Shown in pieces: positions 28,501 to 36,602 of a stretch of DNA of 64,000 bases. Made by a program: the position numbers and the translations under genes. The stretch is from Candidatus Venteria ishoeyi. Its GTDB lineage: Bacteria; Pseudomonadota; Gammaproteobacteria; Beggiatoales; Beggiatoaceae. The notes under the pieces are model-generated. The model made no database searches. It had not been told where the DNA came from and was given only the letters and a program-made list of their open reading frames with translations. Numbering within the stretch: position 1 is the first letter of the stretch; each line of letters starts with the position of its first letter. The stretch covers positions 22,357-86,356 of the forward strand of contig NZ_JAUCGJ010000007.1 of NCBI RefSeq assembly GCF_030378065.1, read 5' to 3'.

Positions 28501-29149
28501 TGATATTGCCAGCAACCGCAGTTTGGTGATTGAAAATTTTGCCAATACGCAGCTTTCTGTGATGGAAGCTGAAAATGGTCGACAAGCTGTTGAGATGGTA
28601 AAAATTCATAACATTGATTTGATTTTAATGGATATTCGTATGCCGGTAATGGATGGTTATCAGGCCGCAAACAGCATTCGGCAATTTTCTAAAGTGCCAA
28701 TTATCGCCTTGACCGCTTCAGTTATGCATGATGAATACGAACGCATTAAAAGCGAGGACTTTGATGCCTATTTAAGAAAACCAGTCTTAAAAACAGAATT
28801 AATCAAAGAATTGATTCAATTTTTACCTTATGAACAAATAAAGACTGAGCATGAAAAAACACAAAAACTTGTACTTTCTGAACAGGAGCGCCAGATATTA
28901 CCCCAGATTCTGATATCACTGGAACAATTGCTGCCAGATTTGCAACAAATCCAGAAAACAAATAACATCGCTGCGATTCAGATATTTTCAACGCATCTTG
29001 ATACACTTGCAAAAGAGAGTAAAATCAGTATATTGCATAATTATGCAAAGACCCTGAGTGAATCGATCCAGACTTTTGATATTACTGGTATGCAAACCCA
29101 GTTGCGTCATTATCCACAACTTTTGGAAATGTTACAGGCGCATATCTAA
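25514..29149 (+). CDS. EvgS/BvgS-like hybrid histidine kinase with two binding-protein domains
   Basis: A hybrid kinase of 1211 residues. A signal/TM start and periplasmic coiled segment precede two tandem bacterial SBP family 3 domains (about 70-300 and 325-555), a TM helix (about 557-577), PAS (about 595-715), HisKA with [10 protein letters not shown] (His about 746), an HATPase with intact N and G boxes, and a receiver (about 985-1100) with LILMDIRMP. The remaining 110 residues are helical but lack a clear HPt His motif. Tandem venus-flytrap sensors are the BvgS/EvgS arrangement. Output may go to the coupled HD-GYP regulator. ATG at 25514 overlaps the upstream stop; a TTG at 25511 is less likely. 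A split MITE starts 4 bp after the stop. Confidence 0.93.
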   Translation: MLMRLQILPLFLALGFLLWIPCAYCEQIPLANEQETLFLQNLTEKYLEIHRKWERLEDKVKVQPAADAKLALTPEEKQWLAAHPVITMGGESDWPPFDFVNESGRYHGLTADFIKRIEHYLDIHFQVITQYSWAEMLEKARNKEIDMVGTIVQTPEREANWLFTDTYFSSPTVIFTRKNEFLIEDLFDLTNKTISIEEGFYLQELISTHYPDIQIHLVKNTVEALHALSYGKVDAYIGNQGVANWWIERHVLTNLKMVNKTSLDLTQFKFAVRKDWPLFRDILNKALAAISAEEKRQMIRKWVGVKTQAESSQQHLQLSTNERNWLKQHPSLTFTGDPNWLPYEAFDSDGRHIGMVAEHLQLIQQLLDIKLQIVPTNSWAESLQKVKQGEIDILSETVDSDLGRQLGFTQAYLSSPIVIVMRDDEDYVENIRQIQERKLAVIKDYGYVPKILRKHSDIDFHRVNTIQEGLTAVSTGQQDALICTLAQASYHIATLGINNIRIVGKTSFSTRLAFGIRKELQALVPLFNRAIKHISKSQKQQIQNAWIKHQYIEKTDYFLIIQILGIGLLIIFIIVIWNRKLAFEIQFRKQIQQELHLEKENFKSLFNMSPDAIMVLRGESWSDCNPAALQLFGLNNKHDFLNLSPLVFFPQTQPNGKKSLLLIQKFVAIAYETGTCFFEWAYRKQDTGEIFMAEVHLALVMLHDVPHIYAIIRDISDRKQIETDLKQAKETAEAANRAKSEFLANMSHEIRTPMNAIIGFTELLNEQVKEPRLRAFVKTIQSAGNTLLSLINDILDLSKIESGKMCIEKTATNPHDLFTELSNIFMMNIRKKELDLILDVAPEIPESLMLDAIRLRQVLFNLIGNAVKFTDHGYIRVTAKPLNSNEIKSKLDLLIEIEDTGIGIPQQQQEQIFNQFEQSHAQKYGGTGLGLTISRRLMQMMGGAISVTSQPGLGTKFSLHLHAVHVASIQAKSALEEDKFTAQGIKLKPATLLIVDDIASNRSLVIENFANTQLSVMEAENGRQAVEMVKIHNIDLILMDIRMPVMDGYQAANSIRQFSKVPIIALTASVMHDEYERIKSEDFDAYLRKPVLKTELIKELIQFLPYEQIKTEHEKTQKLVLSEQERQILPQILISLEQLLPDLQQIQKTNNIAAIQIFSTHLDTLAKESKISILHNYAKTLSESIQTFDITGMQTQLRHYPQLLEMLQAHI

Positions 29150-29155
29150 TACTTA

Positions 29156-29257
29156 GGAGTGAGAATTTTATAACTTCAGCAACTTGGCTGGTCTTTTTCT
29201 CCATTTTCTGCGTTATGCCTGTTTGGACTTAGGCAGTTACATAGCTTGCTATGCGCC
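29156..29257 (+). mobile_element. MITE copy D, left half
   Basis: It matches the first 102 bp of the 170-bp MITE variant, from GGAGTGAGAATTTTATAACT to CTTGCTATGCGCC, with the GGACTTAGGC segment typical of the long form. The left flank is TTA (29153-29155). Homology stops at 29258, and the rest of the element is found 1.26 kb away at 30522-30572. Confidence 0.8.
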
Positions 29258-29325
29258 ATCACCCGATGCTGGAGCGTAACATAAGTGATTGGGTGCATGG
29301 CTTTGTGTAGGCCCGATTAGACAAT

Positions 29326-29955
29326 TTAAGATGACAATTCCGGTAACGCGCCTGTTTTCCGTAAAAGTTTTTCCAGTTCTTCCGCCAGGAACTGATAACC
29401 ACCGGCATTAGGCAGATTGCTTTGCTTATCCATTTTGTCGATATCTGTATAAATTCTACCCAGAACCGCGCCGTGATAAGGTATCTTAAATGCTCTGCCC
29501 ATACGTCTGTAAAAATGCGGCGGTGCCCGGTGCTTGCCTTCACCGGGAAAGCCGATTAATACCACACTGACCTGATGCTGCAAGGCGGTATTAATCAGTT
29601 GCCGGAAATATTCAACTGTTTGCACCCCATCATCTTTTTCATCGCTCTGGTATCCACTGTGACATAACAGCAAAATTTTGGGTTGATGCTGTTTCAGCAA
29701 AGTGCTCAGGCGCGCTCCAGCGACAGCCAGATCCTCACCATCCAGGCCAGCATTTATCACCCGCTGAGGAATCCGGCTTTGTAGCTGTGCAGGGTAAGTC
29801 TGCGCTGTTGGCACATGTGCGCCCAAGGTTAAGTTATCCCCAAATGCCAGTATGACAGCCTCTTTATCTAAAGCCGGTAGCTCTGGCACAGAAGTGCCGC
29901 AAGCAGTTAAAAAAATAAGTGAAAATAATAAACTGATATGGAAAACTGATTTCAT
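29326..29955 (-). CDS. SGNH-hydrolase-like lipoprotein lacking the catalytic triad
   Basis: A 209-residue lipoprotein with lipobox LTAC (Cys19) and an SGNH fold recognisable from block I AFGDNLTLG, block II NAGLDGEDLAVAGARL and the C-terminal PNAGGYQFLAEELEKLL. The nucleophile Ser of GDS(L) is Asn41; the oxyanion Asn block reads LLCHSGYQSD; and the usual DGxHPN reads QSNLPN, so Asp and His are Gln178 and Leu181. It should therefore be inactive as a TesA/arylesterase-type enzyme and may act as a binding protein (inference). It overlaps the asparaginase-like gene by 4 bp. Both lie between the halves of a MITE. Confidence 0.8.
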   Translation of the reverse strand: MKSVFHISLLFSLIFLTACGTSVPELPALDKEAVILAFGDNLTLGAHVPTAQTYPAQLQSRIPQRVINAGLDGEDLAVAGARLSTLLKQHQPKILLLCHSGYQSDEKDDGVQTVEYFRQLINTALQHQVSVVLIGFPGEGKHRAPPHFYRRMGRAFKIPYHGAVLGRIYTDIDKMDKQSNLPNAGGYQFLAEELEKLLRKTGALPELSS

Positions 29956-30440
29956 ATTTTTACTTGAAAAATCCCTTTTTGTGTATTTTTAATTACCTGA
30001 TCCCAGTCAAAAATCTGACCATTCATATTGATATAAACGCCAACTGGCAGGCATTGTACGGCAGTAATAGCACCCCCTAAATTAAATAAGGCATCCGATC
30101 CCTTAAAAACAAAAGGAATCATGGCACCCAGCAATACAATGGTTTTATTATGGACTTTTTGTGCTAATACTGCCGCCGTTTCTGATAGGGTATCGGTGCC
30201 GTGGGTGATAATAATCTGCGTGCTGTCACAACGTAAACAATGCGTACAAATATAATCTCTGTCTTCAGCATGTATATCCAGACTGTCTTTTAACAAGATG
30301 GTTTCTACGGAAATATCTGCCAGACAACGTCCCTGTGCCAACATGTCTGGAATCTGTGTACCATCCAAACTTAATCCACCATTAAGTTCATTATAACGTT
30401 TATCAATCGTACCGCCGGTTACAAATAATTTAATAGTCAT
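29952..30440 (-). CDS. Short asparaginase-like protein, N-terminal domain only
   Basis: A protein of 162 residues matching the N-terminal domain of type I/II L-asparaginases: TGGTIDKRYNE (first catalytic Thr), SLDIHAEDR and THGTDTLSETA (second Thr and Asp). Full asparaginases are about 330 residues; the C-terminal domain that completes the site is absent, although compact asparaginase-domain proteins of this length exist in other gammaproteobacteria. There is no signal peptide, so it is cytoplasmic. It is the first gene of a two-gene unit with the SGNH-like lipoprotein. The C-terminus ends cleanly and does not look like a fresh truncation. Confidence 0.8.
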   Translation of the reverse strand: MTIKLFVTGGTIDKRYNELNGGLSLDGTQIPDMLAQGRCLADISVETILLKDSLDIHAEDRDYICTHCLRCDSTQIIITHGTDTLSETAAVLAQKVHNKTIVLLGAMIPFVFKGSDALFNLGGAITAVQCLPVGVYINMNGQIFDWDQVIKNTQKGIFQVKI

Positions 30441-30521
30441 ATTATGTCATCTTTTAATTTTTTAGTTTTCTGCAAGGCTGTTATCTCAAATTCAGGCTAT
30501 TTTACCGTTAGTGAAAAATAT

Positions 30522-30572
30522 AATGAATAAAAATCCTGTGCCCAGTTTCTGACGTTATTTCATCCTCGCTCC
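30522..30572 (+). mobile_element. MITE right half matching copy D
   Basis: AATGAATAAAAATCCTG and CCCAGTTTCTG through CATCCTCGCTCC match the last 51 bp of the MITE, followed by TTA (30573-30575), the same 3 bp that flank the left half at 29153. A second end-like string, TTGCTCCTTA, follows at 30590-30599. The 320-bp spacer 30441-30760 otherwise holds only this fragment and the modA leader. Confidence 0.75.
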
Positions 30573-30722
30573 TTATTTCATTCTCGCTCTTGCTCCTTAA
30601 ATCCAGATATAGATGAGTGGATTCTTTTCTCAATACACCATATATTGCTTTTTTACGGTATTTCGGTACGATTGCTACAATACCATTGTACATGGGACTG
30701 GCAAAACCTGGCCGACTTGATT

Positions 30723-30747
30723 TTTTTAGCCGTTGTGCGGCTAAAAA
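30723..30747 (+). promoter_or_regulatory. Hairpin in the modA leader
   Basis: A perfect 10-bp stem, TTTTTAGCCG / CGGCTAAAAA, with a 5-nt loop ends 13 bp before the modA GTG. No U tract follows on the plus strand, so it is not a typical terminator. It could be an operator or a translational control structure; it is not a recognisable ModE box or Moco riboswitch. Confidence 0.4.
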
Positions 30748-30760
30748 GTGAGAAAATATC

Positions 30761-31507
30761 GTGATTGCATTAAAAAAAATCTGGCTCAGTATACTGCTGG
30801 CCTTAATCTTTACCCCTTATGTCGCCGCCGAAGATGTACATATTGCGGTTGCCGCAAATTTTACTGCGGCAATGAAAGAAATCAGCCGCGTTTTTGAGCG
30901 GGAAAGTGGGCATAAAACACGGGTCAGCTTTGGTTCTACTGGCAAACTGTATGCGCAGATTGTCAACAATGCGCCCTTTGAATTGTTTCTGGCGGCGGGT
31001 CAGGAACGCCCGCGTCTGTTGTATGAACAAGCGGTCTCAGAGCAAAAGCCCATTACCTATGCCATTGGTAAGCTGGTGTTATGGAGCCGTGATGCTCAGC
31101 GAGAAGTGAGTCTGGCAGCATTACAAGCCGGTGACTTTAAACGTCTGGCGCTGGGCAATCCCAAAACCGCGCCTTATGGCACGGCGGCGGCGCAGGTGCT
31201 CAAGCATTTGCAACTGGGACAAGCCTTGCGTAAAAAATGGGTTCTGGGTGAAAGCATTGCCCAGGCTTACCAGTTTGTTGCCACGGGTAATGCGGAACTG
31301 GGTTTTGTGGCGCTGGCGCAAGTCAGTCTTAATGATAGCGGCGCGCGCTGGCTGGTGCCACAAAGCTATTATGAGCCTATTCGCCAGAATGCCATTTTGC
31401 TCAAACGTGGCAGGAATAATCCGGCAGCCAGCGCATTCTGGTCTTATCTGCAAAGTCCGGCGGCGCAAGCCATTATTCAGCAGTTTGGTTATGCAATCCC
31501 GCAATAG
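30761..31507 (+). CDS. modA: Molybdate ABC transporter, periplasmic binding protein
   Basis: A molybdate/tungstate-binding protein of 248 residues with signal peptide (about 1-23, ending VAAE). Conserved blocks are VAVAANFTAAMKEI, SFGSTGKLYAQI (oxyanion-binding Ser residues), PYGTAAAQVLK and GNAELGFVALAQV. It delivers molybdate to ModBC. GTG at 30761 is the only plausible start (no in-frame ATG before the signal peptide), with a weak GTGAGA upstream. It is followed 15 bp later by modB. Confidence 0.95.
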   Translation: MIALKKIWLSILLALIFTPYVAAEDVHIAVAANFTAAMKEISRVFERESGHKTRVSFGSTGKLYAQIVNNAPFELFLAAGQERPRLLYEQAVSEQKPITYAIGKLVLWSRDAQREVSLAALQAGDFKRLALGNPKTAPYGTAAAQVLKHLQLGQALRKKWVLGESIAQAYQFVATGNAELGFVALAQVSLNDSGARWLVPQSYYEPIRQNAILLKRGRNNPAASAFWSYLQSPAAQAIIQQFGYAIPQ

Positions 31508-31522
31508 GACATGGAATAGCGC

Positions 31523-32191
31523 ATGGACTGGCAAGCTATCTGGCTGACACTGAAGTTGGCCGCAACCACAACTTTTGTACTCCTGCTTATCGGCACGCCG
31601 CTGGCCTGGTGGCTGGCGCATTCCCGCGCCTGGTGGAAAGAGATTATCGGCGCTCTGGTGGCGCTGCCTTTGGTGTTGCCGCCTACGGTGCTGGGTTTTT
31701 ATTTGCTGCTGCTGTTGGGGCCTGATGGTGCTGTTGGTAGCCTGATGCAACGCCTGGGGCTGGATACTCTGCCTTTTACTTTTCCCGGACTGGTGGTGGG
31801 GTCGGTGATTTATTCTCTACCTTTTGTGGTGCAGCCCATTCGCAATGCTTTTGTTGCCATTGGTGAGCGTCCGCTGGAAGTGGCGGCAACGCTGCGCGCC
31901 AGTCCACTGGATCGTTTTTTTGGGGTGGCTTTGCCGCTGGCCTTGCCGGGATTTATCACCGGTTCCGTACTGGGGTTTGCGCACACGGTGGGAGAATTTG
32001 GCGTGGTGCTGATGATAGGCGGCAATATTCCCGGAGAAACCAAGGTGCTGTCAGTGGCGATTTATGATCATGTCGAGTCATTGGAATGGACGCAGGCACA
32101 TTGGCTGGCAGGTGGTATGCTGGTGTTTTCTTTTGTGGTGGTCTTCAGCATGTATCATCTGGAAAAACGCTTACAGAGGAAAGGCTATTGA
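31523..32191 (+). CDS. modB: Molybdate ABC transporter permease
   Basis: An inner-membrane permease of 222 residues with five or six TM helices and the coupling-loop motif [25 protein letters not shown], ending in [21 protein letters not shown], both typical of ModB. Its TGA overlaps the TTG start of modC. A complete modABC set is present in order. Confidence 0.95.
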   Translation: MDWQAIWLTLKLAATTTFVLLLIGTPLAWWLAHSRAWWKEIIGALVALPLVLPPTVLGFYLLLLLGPDGAVGSLMQRLGLDTLPFTFPGLVVGSVIYSLPFVVQPIRNAFVAIGERPLEVAATLRASPLDRFFGVALPLALPGFITGSVLGFAHTVGEFGVVLMIGGNIPGETKVLSVAIYDHVESLEWTQAHWLAGGMLVFSFVVVFSMYHLEKRLQRKGY

Positions 32192-33261
32192 GCCAGATCG
32201 AAGTGTCTTTGACACATCGCCAGGGTGATTTTAAGTTGGATGCGGCTTTCACCACACCCGCATCCGGTGTGACCGCTTTGTTTGGGCATTCCGGTTGCGG
32301 TAAGACCACAGTGCTGCGCGCGATTGCCGGTTTATTGCGCGTTGATCAGGGGCGCGTGTGCATTAACGGGGAAACCTGGCAAGAGCGCGAACAATTTATA
32401 CCCACCCACCAGCGCCCTATTGCGTATGTATTTCAGGAAGCCAGTTTGTTCAGCCATTTATCGGTACGGCGCAATCTGGAATATGGCTGGCGGCGGGTGG
32501 CGAAGGAGCAACGCCGGGTACAGTTTGATACGGTGGTGGACTTGCTGGGTGTAGCGCCCTTGTTAAAACGCGCCACCCATCGTTTATCCGGTGGCGAGCG
32601 CCAGCGCGTGGCGATTGCCCGCGCCTTGCTCACCAGTCCACAATTATTGCTGATGGATGAACCCTTATCAGCCTTGGATCATAATGCGAAACAAAGCATT
32701 ATGCCTTATCTGGAAACCCTGCATGATGAGCTGGGCATTCCTTCTTTGTATGTTTCCCACGATCCCAATGAAGTCGCACGACTGGCGGATCATCTGGTAT
32801 TTTTGGAGCAGGGCAGGGTAAAGGCCTGTGGTTTGGCCGCAGATTTATTGACCCGTCTGGATTTACCGGTTTCCCGTTATGATGATGCGGCAGCAATTCT
32901 GGAAGGCCGGGTATCCACTCATGACCCTACTTATCATCTGACCTGGATAGGCATGGATTGCGGACGTGTCGCGGTCAGCCGTGAAGACTTGCCGGAAGGC
33001 CACTATGCCCGCGTGCAGATTCTGGCGCGTGATGTCAGTCTGTCATTACGTGCGCATAGTGATACCAGCATTATTAATATTCTGCCTGCCAAGGTGATTG
33101 ATAGCCGTGACATCAATCCCAGCCAGGTTTTGCTGCGCCTGCAATTAGTGGATGGTCAAATGCTGTTATCACGCATCACCCGGCGTTCTGCGGTAGGCCT
33201 GGGGATATGCGAAGGGATGACGGTATATGCACAGGTGAAAAGCGTGGCTTTAATGGTTTAG
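32188..33261 (+). CDS. modC: Molybdate ABC transporter ATP-binding protein
   Basis: A 357-residue ATPase: Walker [10 protein letters not shown], signature LSGGERQR, Walker [13 protein letters not shown], switch His in YVSHDPNEV, then a C-terminal molybdate-binding (TOBE) domain from about 290. The start is the TTG at 32188 overlapping the modB stop, with GAGGA at 32176-32180. An upstream in-frame extension to 32086 lies inside modB and is not real. The last 12 bp overlap the convergent tadA end. Confidence 0.93.
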   Translation: MSQIEVSLTHRQGDFKLDAAFTTPASGVTALFGHSGCGKTTVLRAIAGLLRVDQGRVCINGETWQEREQFIPTHQRPIAYVFQEASLFSHLSVRRNLEYGWRRVAKEQRRVQFDTVVDLLGVAPLLKRATHRLSGGERQRVAIARALLTSPQLLLMDEPLSALDHNAKQSIMPYLETLHDELGIPSLYVSHDPNEVARLADHLVFLEQGRVKACGLAADLLTRLDLPVSRYDDAAAILEGRVSTHDPTYHLTWIGMDCGRVAVSREDLPEGHYARVQILARDVSLSLRAHSDTSIINILPAKVIDSRDINPSQVLLRLQLVDGQMLLSRITRRSAVGLGICEGMTVYAQVKSVALMV

Positions 33262-33720
33262 ATTTTTTTTCATTGCCCGACGTTGCCGGAAAAACTGTTG
33301 TAAACGCTGGCGGGAGGCTTCTGCCAACACGCCCCCGGCAACCACTACCTGATGGTTATGATGCGGGTCTTGAAGCAATGGAAAAACACTGCCTGCCGCA
33401 CCGGTTTTGGGATCGCTGGCAGCAAATACCAGACGTTGAATACGGGCGTGAATCATCGCGCCCACGCACATGATACAAGGTTCCAGCGTGACGTATAAGG
33501 TTGTACCGGGTAGACGATAATTACCCGCTTGCTGTCCGGCTTGGCGCAAGGCTAAAATTTCAGCATGGGCGCAGGGGTCATTTAAGTGAATGGGTTGATT
33601 CCAGCCTTCAGCTAATACGACATCGTCTCTGACGACCAGCGCACCAACCGGGACTTCCCCCATCGCTGCCGCGCGATCAGCCAGTTGCAAGGCTTGTAAC
33701 ATCCATTGTTCATCATTCAT
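33250..33720 (-). CDS. tadA: tRNA-specific adenosine-34 deaminase
   Basis: A zinc deaminase of 156 residues converting A34 to inosine in tRNA-Arg(ACG). The catalytic motifs are CAHAEILALR (His ligand and Glu) and LEPCIMCVGAMIHARI (two Cys ligands), with the TadA-specific VFAASDPKTGAAGS. It starts 15 bp after the stop of the membrane/coiled-coil gene on the same strand and overlaps the modC 3' end by 12 bp. Confidence 0.95.
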   Translation of the reverse strand: MNDEQWMLQALQLADRAAAMGEVPVGALVVRDDVVLAEGWNQPIHLNDPCAHAEILALRQAGQQAGNYRLPGTTLYVTLEPCIMCVGAMIHARIQRLVFAASDPKTGAAGSVFPLLQDPHHNHQVVVAGGVLAEASRQRLQQFFRQRRAMKKNLNH

Positions 33721-33735
33721 TAGGTTAAGCTCAGC

Positions 33736-34749
33736 TTAGTACAGGATCTGATCCATTTTTTCAGACAATCTTTGCAGCGCATTTTCCGTTTCTTCCAGTT
33801 TTTTCGCTTCCGCCGCTTTATATTCTTCGCGCAGCATGGTAATTTCTTCCTTAAAAGCGCGAAATTCAGCAATGGTTTCTTCCATTTCTTTACTGGGAAT
33901 GCCACCACCACCACCGCCACCCAGCATCATTGGTGGCAAAGCCATTTCAGATTTTGCATCTTCAATATTCACCACATTAACTTCCTTGGGTTTTTCTTTT
34001 CCCGCAGGGCGGCGGCTGATACCCTGAATTTGCTGGGCAATAAAAGATTCTTTGAGTTTATTTTCCTGTTTTTTAAGTTTTTCGCGCAAGCCTTCAAGGG
34101 CGATCACATCTGCCAGCTCCTTGTCTTGTACGGGTGTTAAACCAATCAGTGCTTTCATTGCCATCATCATCACCAGCAAATCAAAGGCTAACATGGCAAC
34201 AAACAGCGCAGGAATTTCCAGGCTTTTGGGGTTAAAAAATAAATGACCGGAAGAAAAGTACAATAAATAATTCATCAGTAATACAATACTCACCCGTGGC
34301 ATGTCTTGTTTCATGGCGTAATGCGTCAGGCCAATGGTTAATAAACCCATGCCACAGGCGACTGCAAGCTGGATTCTTTCATCCAGGTAAATATAGGCTA
34401 AACCGTCAGTGACTGAGCCTGCTGGCGGTACCGGAGTGCGTACCGCATAAGCGATGCCCAGTATCAATAACAGTAAGGCCATGTTAAAAATACGCTTGGC
34501 GGTAATGGGTTCACAAAGATTACTGGTATTATCCAGTAAAATAGGAATTACCACCGATAACAGACCAATCAGCGCGACCAATTCACCAAAATGATTGGGG
34601 GCTATATAACCCAGCAATATGCGATTTTCTTCATACATATTGGGATAAAGTAAAAGAAATAATGCGGCTAAGAAATAGGCGGCGCTGATGCCTAGTAACA
34701 GGCGTCTCCAGATTTTTAGGTTTAATAATTTTTTTAGAATTGTCATCAT
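33736..34749 (-). CDS. Six-TM membrane protein with cytoplasmic coiled coil
   Basis: I do not recognise this 337-residue protein. The N-terminal two thirds holds about six TM helices (near 16-36, 53-72, 85-103, 127-147, 155-174 and 180-205). Then come a charged helix (LREKLKKQENKLKES), a linker with a run of seven Gly, and a C-terminal coiled coil of about 55 residues (EMEETIAEFRAFKEE onward). The layout suggests a membrane anchor presenting an oligomerising coiled coil to the cytoplasm. It is co-directional with tadA. A 76-bp repeat lies in the divergent spacer to engB. Confidence 0.75.
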   Translation of the reverse strand: MMTILKKLLNLKIWRRLLLGISAAYFLAALFLLLYPNMYEENRILLGYIAPNHFGELVALIGLLSVVIPILLDNTSNLCEPITAKRIFNMALLLLILGIAYAVRTPVPPAGSVTDGLAYIYLDERIQLAVACGMGLLTIGLTHYAMKQDMPRVSIVLLMNYLLYFSSGHLFFNPKSLEIPALFVAMLAFDLLVMMMAMKALIGLTPVQDKELADVIALEGLREKLKKQENKLKESFIAQQIQGISRRPAGKEKPKEVNVVNIEDAKSEMALPPMMLGGGGGGGIPSKEMEETIAEFRAFKEEITMLREEYKAAEAKKLEETENALQRLSEKMDQILY

Positions 34750-34840
34750 TGTTTATTTTTCTCAGATTTTACCCAGACAGTTAGTTAAGCTGAACTCGAT
34801 GCAGGTTTTTTTAAGAAAAAGCAGTGAATGTCTGTACTCA

Positions 34841-34919
34841 CTATCAATAACTTAGCGTAAGGCGGAAGCAGTTTTCAGTACATTAAACACTGAAAGGCGC
34901 TTACGTCGAACTCAGGTTA
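34841..34919 (-). repeat. 76-bp family repeat in a divergent promoter region
   Basis: Read on the minus strand: CCTGAGTTCGACGTAAGC, stem CTTTCAGT / ACTGAAA, then GCTTCCGCCTTACGCTAAGT and TATTGATAG. It is one of the fullest single copies and shares its right end (GTTATTGATA) with the copy at 47440. It occupies most of the spacer between the divergent genes starting at 34749 and 34934. Confidence 0.78.
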
Positions 34920-34933
34920 GTTAAGGATTTACC

Positions 34934-35539
34934 ATGTCTTCATTATATCGGCAAGCAAATTATTTATGCAGTGCCCACACTTTAGCGCAATTGCCACAAG
35001 ATCAAGGTTTGGAAGTGGCTTTTGCCGGGCGCTCAAATGCCGGGAAATCCAGCGCCATTAATACGATTTGCCAGCAAAAACGCCTGGCTCGCACCAGTAA
35101 AACACCGGGGCGCACCCAGCAAATCATTTTTTTTAATCTGGATGAAACCCGGCATCTGGTGGATTTACCGGGTTATGGTTATGCCAAGGTACCCATGTCC
35201 GTTAAAAATCATTGGCAAAAGGTGCTGCAAAATTATTTGATTTCACGCAAGAGCCTGCGTGGTTTGGTGTTGATGATGGATATTCGCCACCCAATGACTG
35301 AATATGATCAGAATATGCTGGAGTGGTCGTTAAATTCTGATATGCCCACACATATTTTACTGACTAAAGCCGATAAGTTAAGTCGTGGTAAAGGTCTGGG
35401 GGTATTGCAGAAGGTACGTCAGGTGTGCCAGCAAAATGAAACCGAGCATACGCCCATCACGGTACAATTATTTTCAGCACTAAAACGGCACGGCATAGAA
35501 GAAGTCCATCAACAGTTAAATCACTGGTTGAACATTTGA
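34934..35539 (+). CDS. engB: Ribosome-biogenesis GTPase YihA/EngB
   Basis: A 201-residue TrmE-Era-EngA-EngB-family GTPase needed for 50S subunit assembly and cell division. G1 [10 protein letters not shown]2 region KTPGRTQ, G3 [11 protein letters not shown]4 TKAD and G5 FSALKRHG are all present. It is followed 4 bp later by the MCE-domain gene. Confidence 0.95.
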   Translation: MSSLYRQANYLCSAHTLAQLPQDQGLEVAFAGRSNAGKSSAINTICQQKRLARTSKTPGRTQQIIFFNLDETRHLVDLPGYGYAKVPMSVKNHWQKVLQNYLISRKSLRGLVLMMDIRHPMTEYDQNMLEWSLNSDMPTHILLTKADKLSRGKGLGVLQKVRQVCQQNETEHTPITVQLFSALKRHGIEEVHQQLNHWLNI

Positions 35540-35543
35540 CAGT

Positions 35544-36596
35544 ATGGATAACAAGGTTAATTATGCTCTGGTTGGCTTTTTTGTTTTGTTTTTGGGTGGT
35601 GCTTTCATTTTTATTGCCCTATGGCTGGCTTCAGATCGTGAAAATAAACAATGGCTGACTTTTCAGGCACATTTTAATGAATCCGTTTCCGGTTTGAATC
35701 ACAATGCGCCAGTGAAATACCGTGGCGTTGAAGTGGGTAAAGTCACCGGTATTTCACTGCTGCCAGCACAACCGGAAAAAATCCGGGTACTGATGCGTAT
35801 TGATGCAGTGGTGCCGATTAATGTCGATACCATTGCCACCTTAAAAACGCAGGGCATTACCGGACTGGCTTTTATTGAGCTGAGTGGCAGTACGATTGAA
35901 GCCCCGCGATTACAAGCGCAAGCGGGGGCAGAATACCTGGAAATCCAAACCGGGCCATCTTTGTTTGTGCGTATTGATACGGCAATTACTGATTTATTAT
36001 TAAAATTTGAAACCATGAGCAATGGGGCTGAAACCCTCATGCAGCAGCTTAAAGTCGTTTCTGAACGTGCCAACCAGTTGATATCTACAGAAAATATTCA
36101 ACATTTCAGTGAGACTTTACAGCATCTGGATAATTTGGGTAAGCACTTGCTGCAACATAAAGAATCGCTGGCGCAGGTGATACAAGCCGTTAACCAGACT
36201 ACAAAAAACACCCAACAGATTAGTGAAAATATCAAACAGGCCTTGCCAGGTACGATTAATCAGTTTAATCAGGCAACCGCAATGGCGATAACGGGTTTTA
36301 AAAACTTTGATAGAGTGGTGTTAGAATCTGAGCAGACATTGCTGAACAATCAGGAAACATTACAGCGTACCTTATCCGCAACGGCACGTATCAGCGAGCA
36401 AATTGATAGCCTGGTTAAAGATATAAAACCTGATTTACAACGGGTGGGGGGGGAGACCCTGCCAGGGCTGAACAGTACGGTATTGGAGTTGCGCACAACA
36501 TTGGTTAATTTAAACCGCATAACGCAACAATTACAACGTAACCCCAATCAATTGATTTTTGGTAAGCCGATGATTCAACCAGGCCCGGGGGAGTAG
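35544..36596 (+). CDS. MlaD/MCE-domain lipid-transport protein
   Basis: A protein of 350 residues: an N-terminal TM anchor (about 8-30), one MCE domain (about 40-120: LNHNAPVKYRGVEVGKVTGI, TLKTQGITGLAFIEL) and a long helical C-terminus (about 150-320). This is the periplasmic hexamer component of Mla/Mce-type phospholipid transport. Unusually, the permease (MlaE) and ATPase (MlaF) that normally precede it are replaced by engB. The next gene is the matching auxiliary lipoprotein, 6 bp later. Confidence 0.9.
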   Translation: MDNKVNYALVGFFVLFLGGAFIFIALWLASDRENKQWLTFQAHFNESVSGLNHNAPVKYRGVEVGKVTGISLLPAQPEKIRVLMRIDAVVPINVDTIATLKTQGITGLAFIELSGSTIEAPRLQAQAGAEYLEIQTGPSLFVRIDTAITDLLLKFETMSNGAETLMQQLKVVSERANQLISTENIQHFSETLQHLDNLGKHLLQHKESLAQVIQAVNQTTKNTQQISENIKQALPGTINQFNQATAMAITGFKNFDRVVLESEQTLLNNQETLQRTLSATARISEQIDSLVKDIKPDLQRVGGETLPGLNSTVLELRTTLVNLNRITQQLQRNPNQLIFGKPMIQPGPGE

Positions 36597-36602
36597 TGTT
36601 TA

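Noticed and set aside
25514..29149. Typical BvgS-style terminal HPt domain in the EvgS-like kinase
   Set aside because: The last 110 residues are helical, but I could not find an HxxKG-like motif, so I did not call an HPt domain.
29105..29320. Small RNA gene after the EvgS-like kinase
   Set aside because: The apparent structure is explained by the left half of a MITE plus a weak hairpin.
30508..30693. Minus-strand 61-codon ORF upstream of modA
   Set aside because: It is mostly made of the MITE right-half fragment and has no coding signature.
32086..32187. N-terminal extension of modC
   Set aside because: It lies inside modB, is not ABC-like in sequence, and the TTG at 32188 has a good ribosome site and stop/start overlap.
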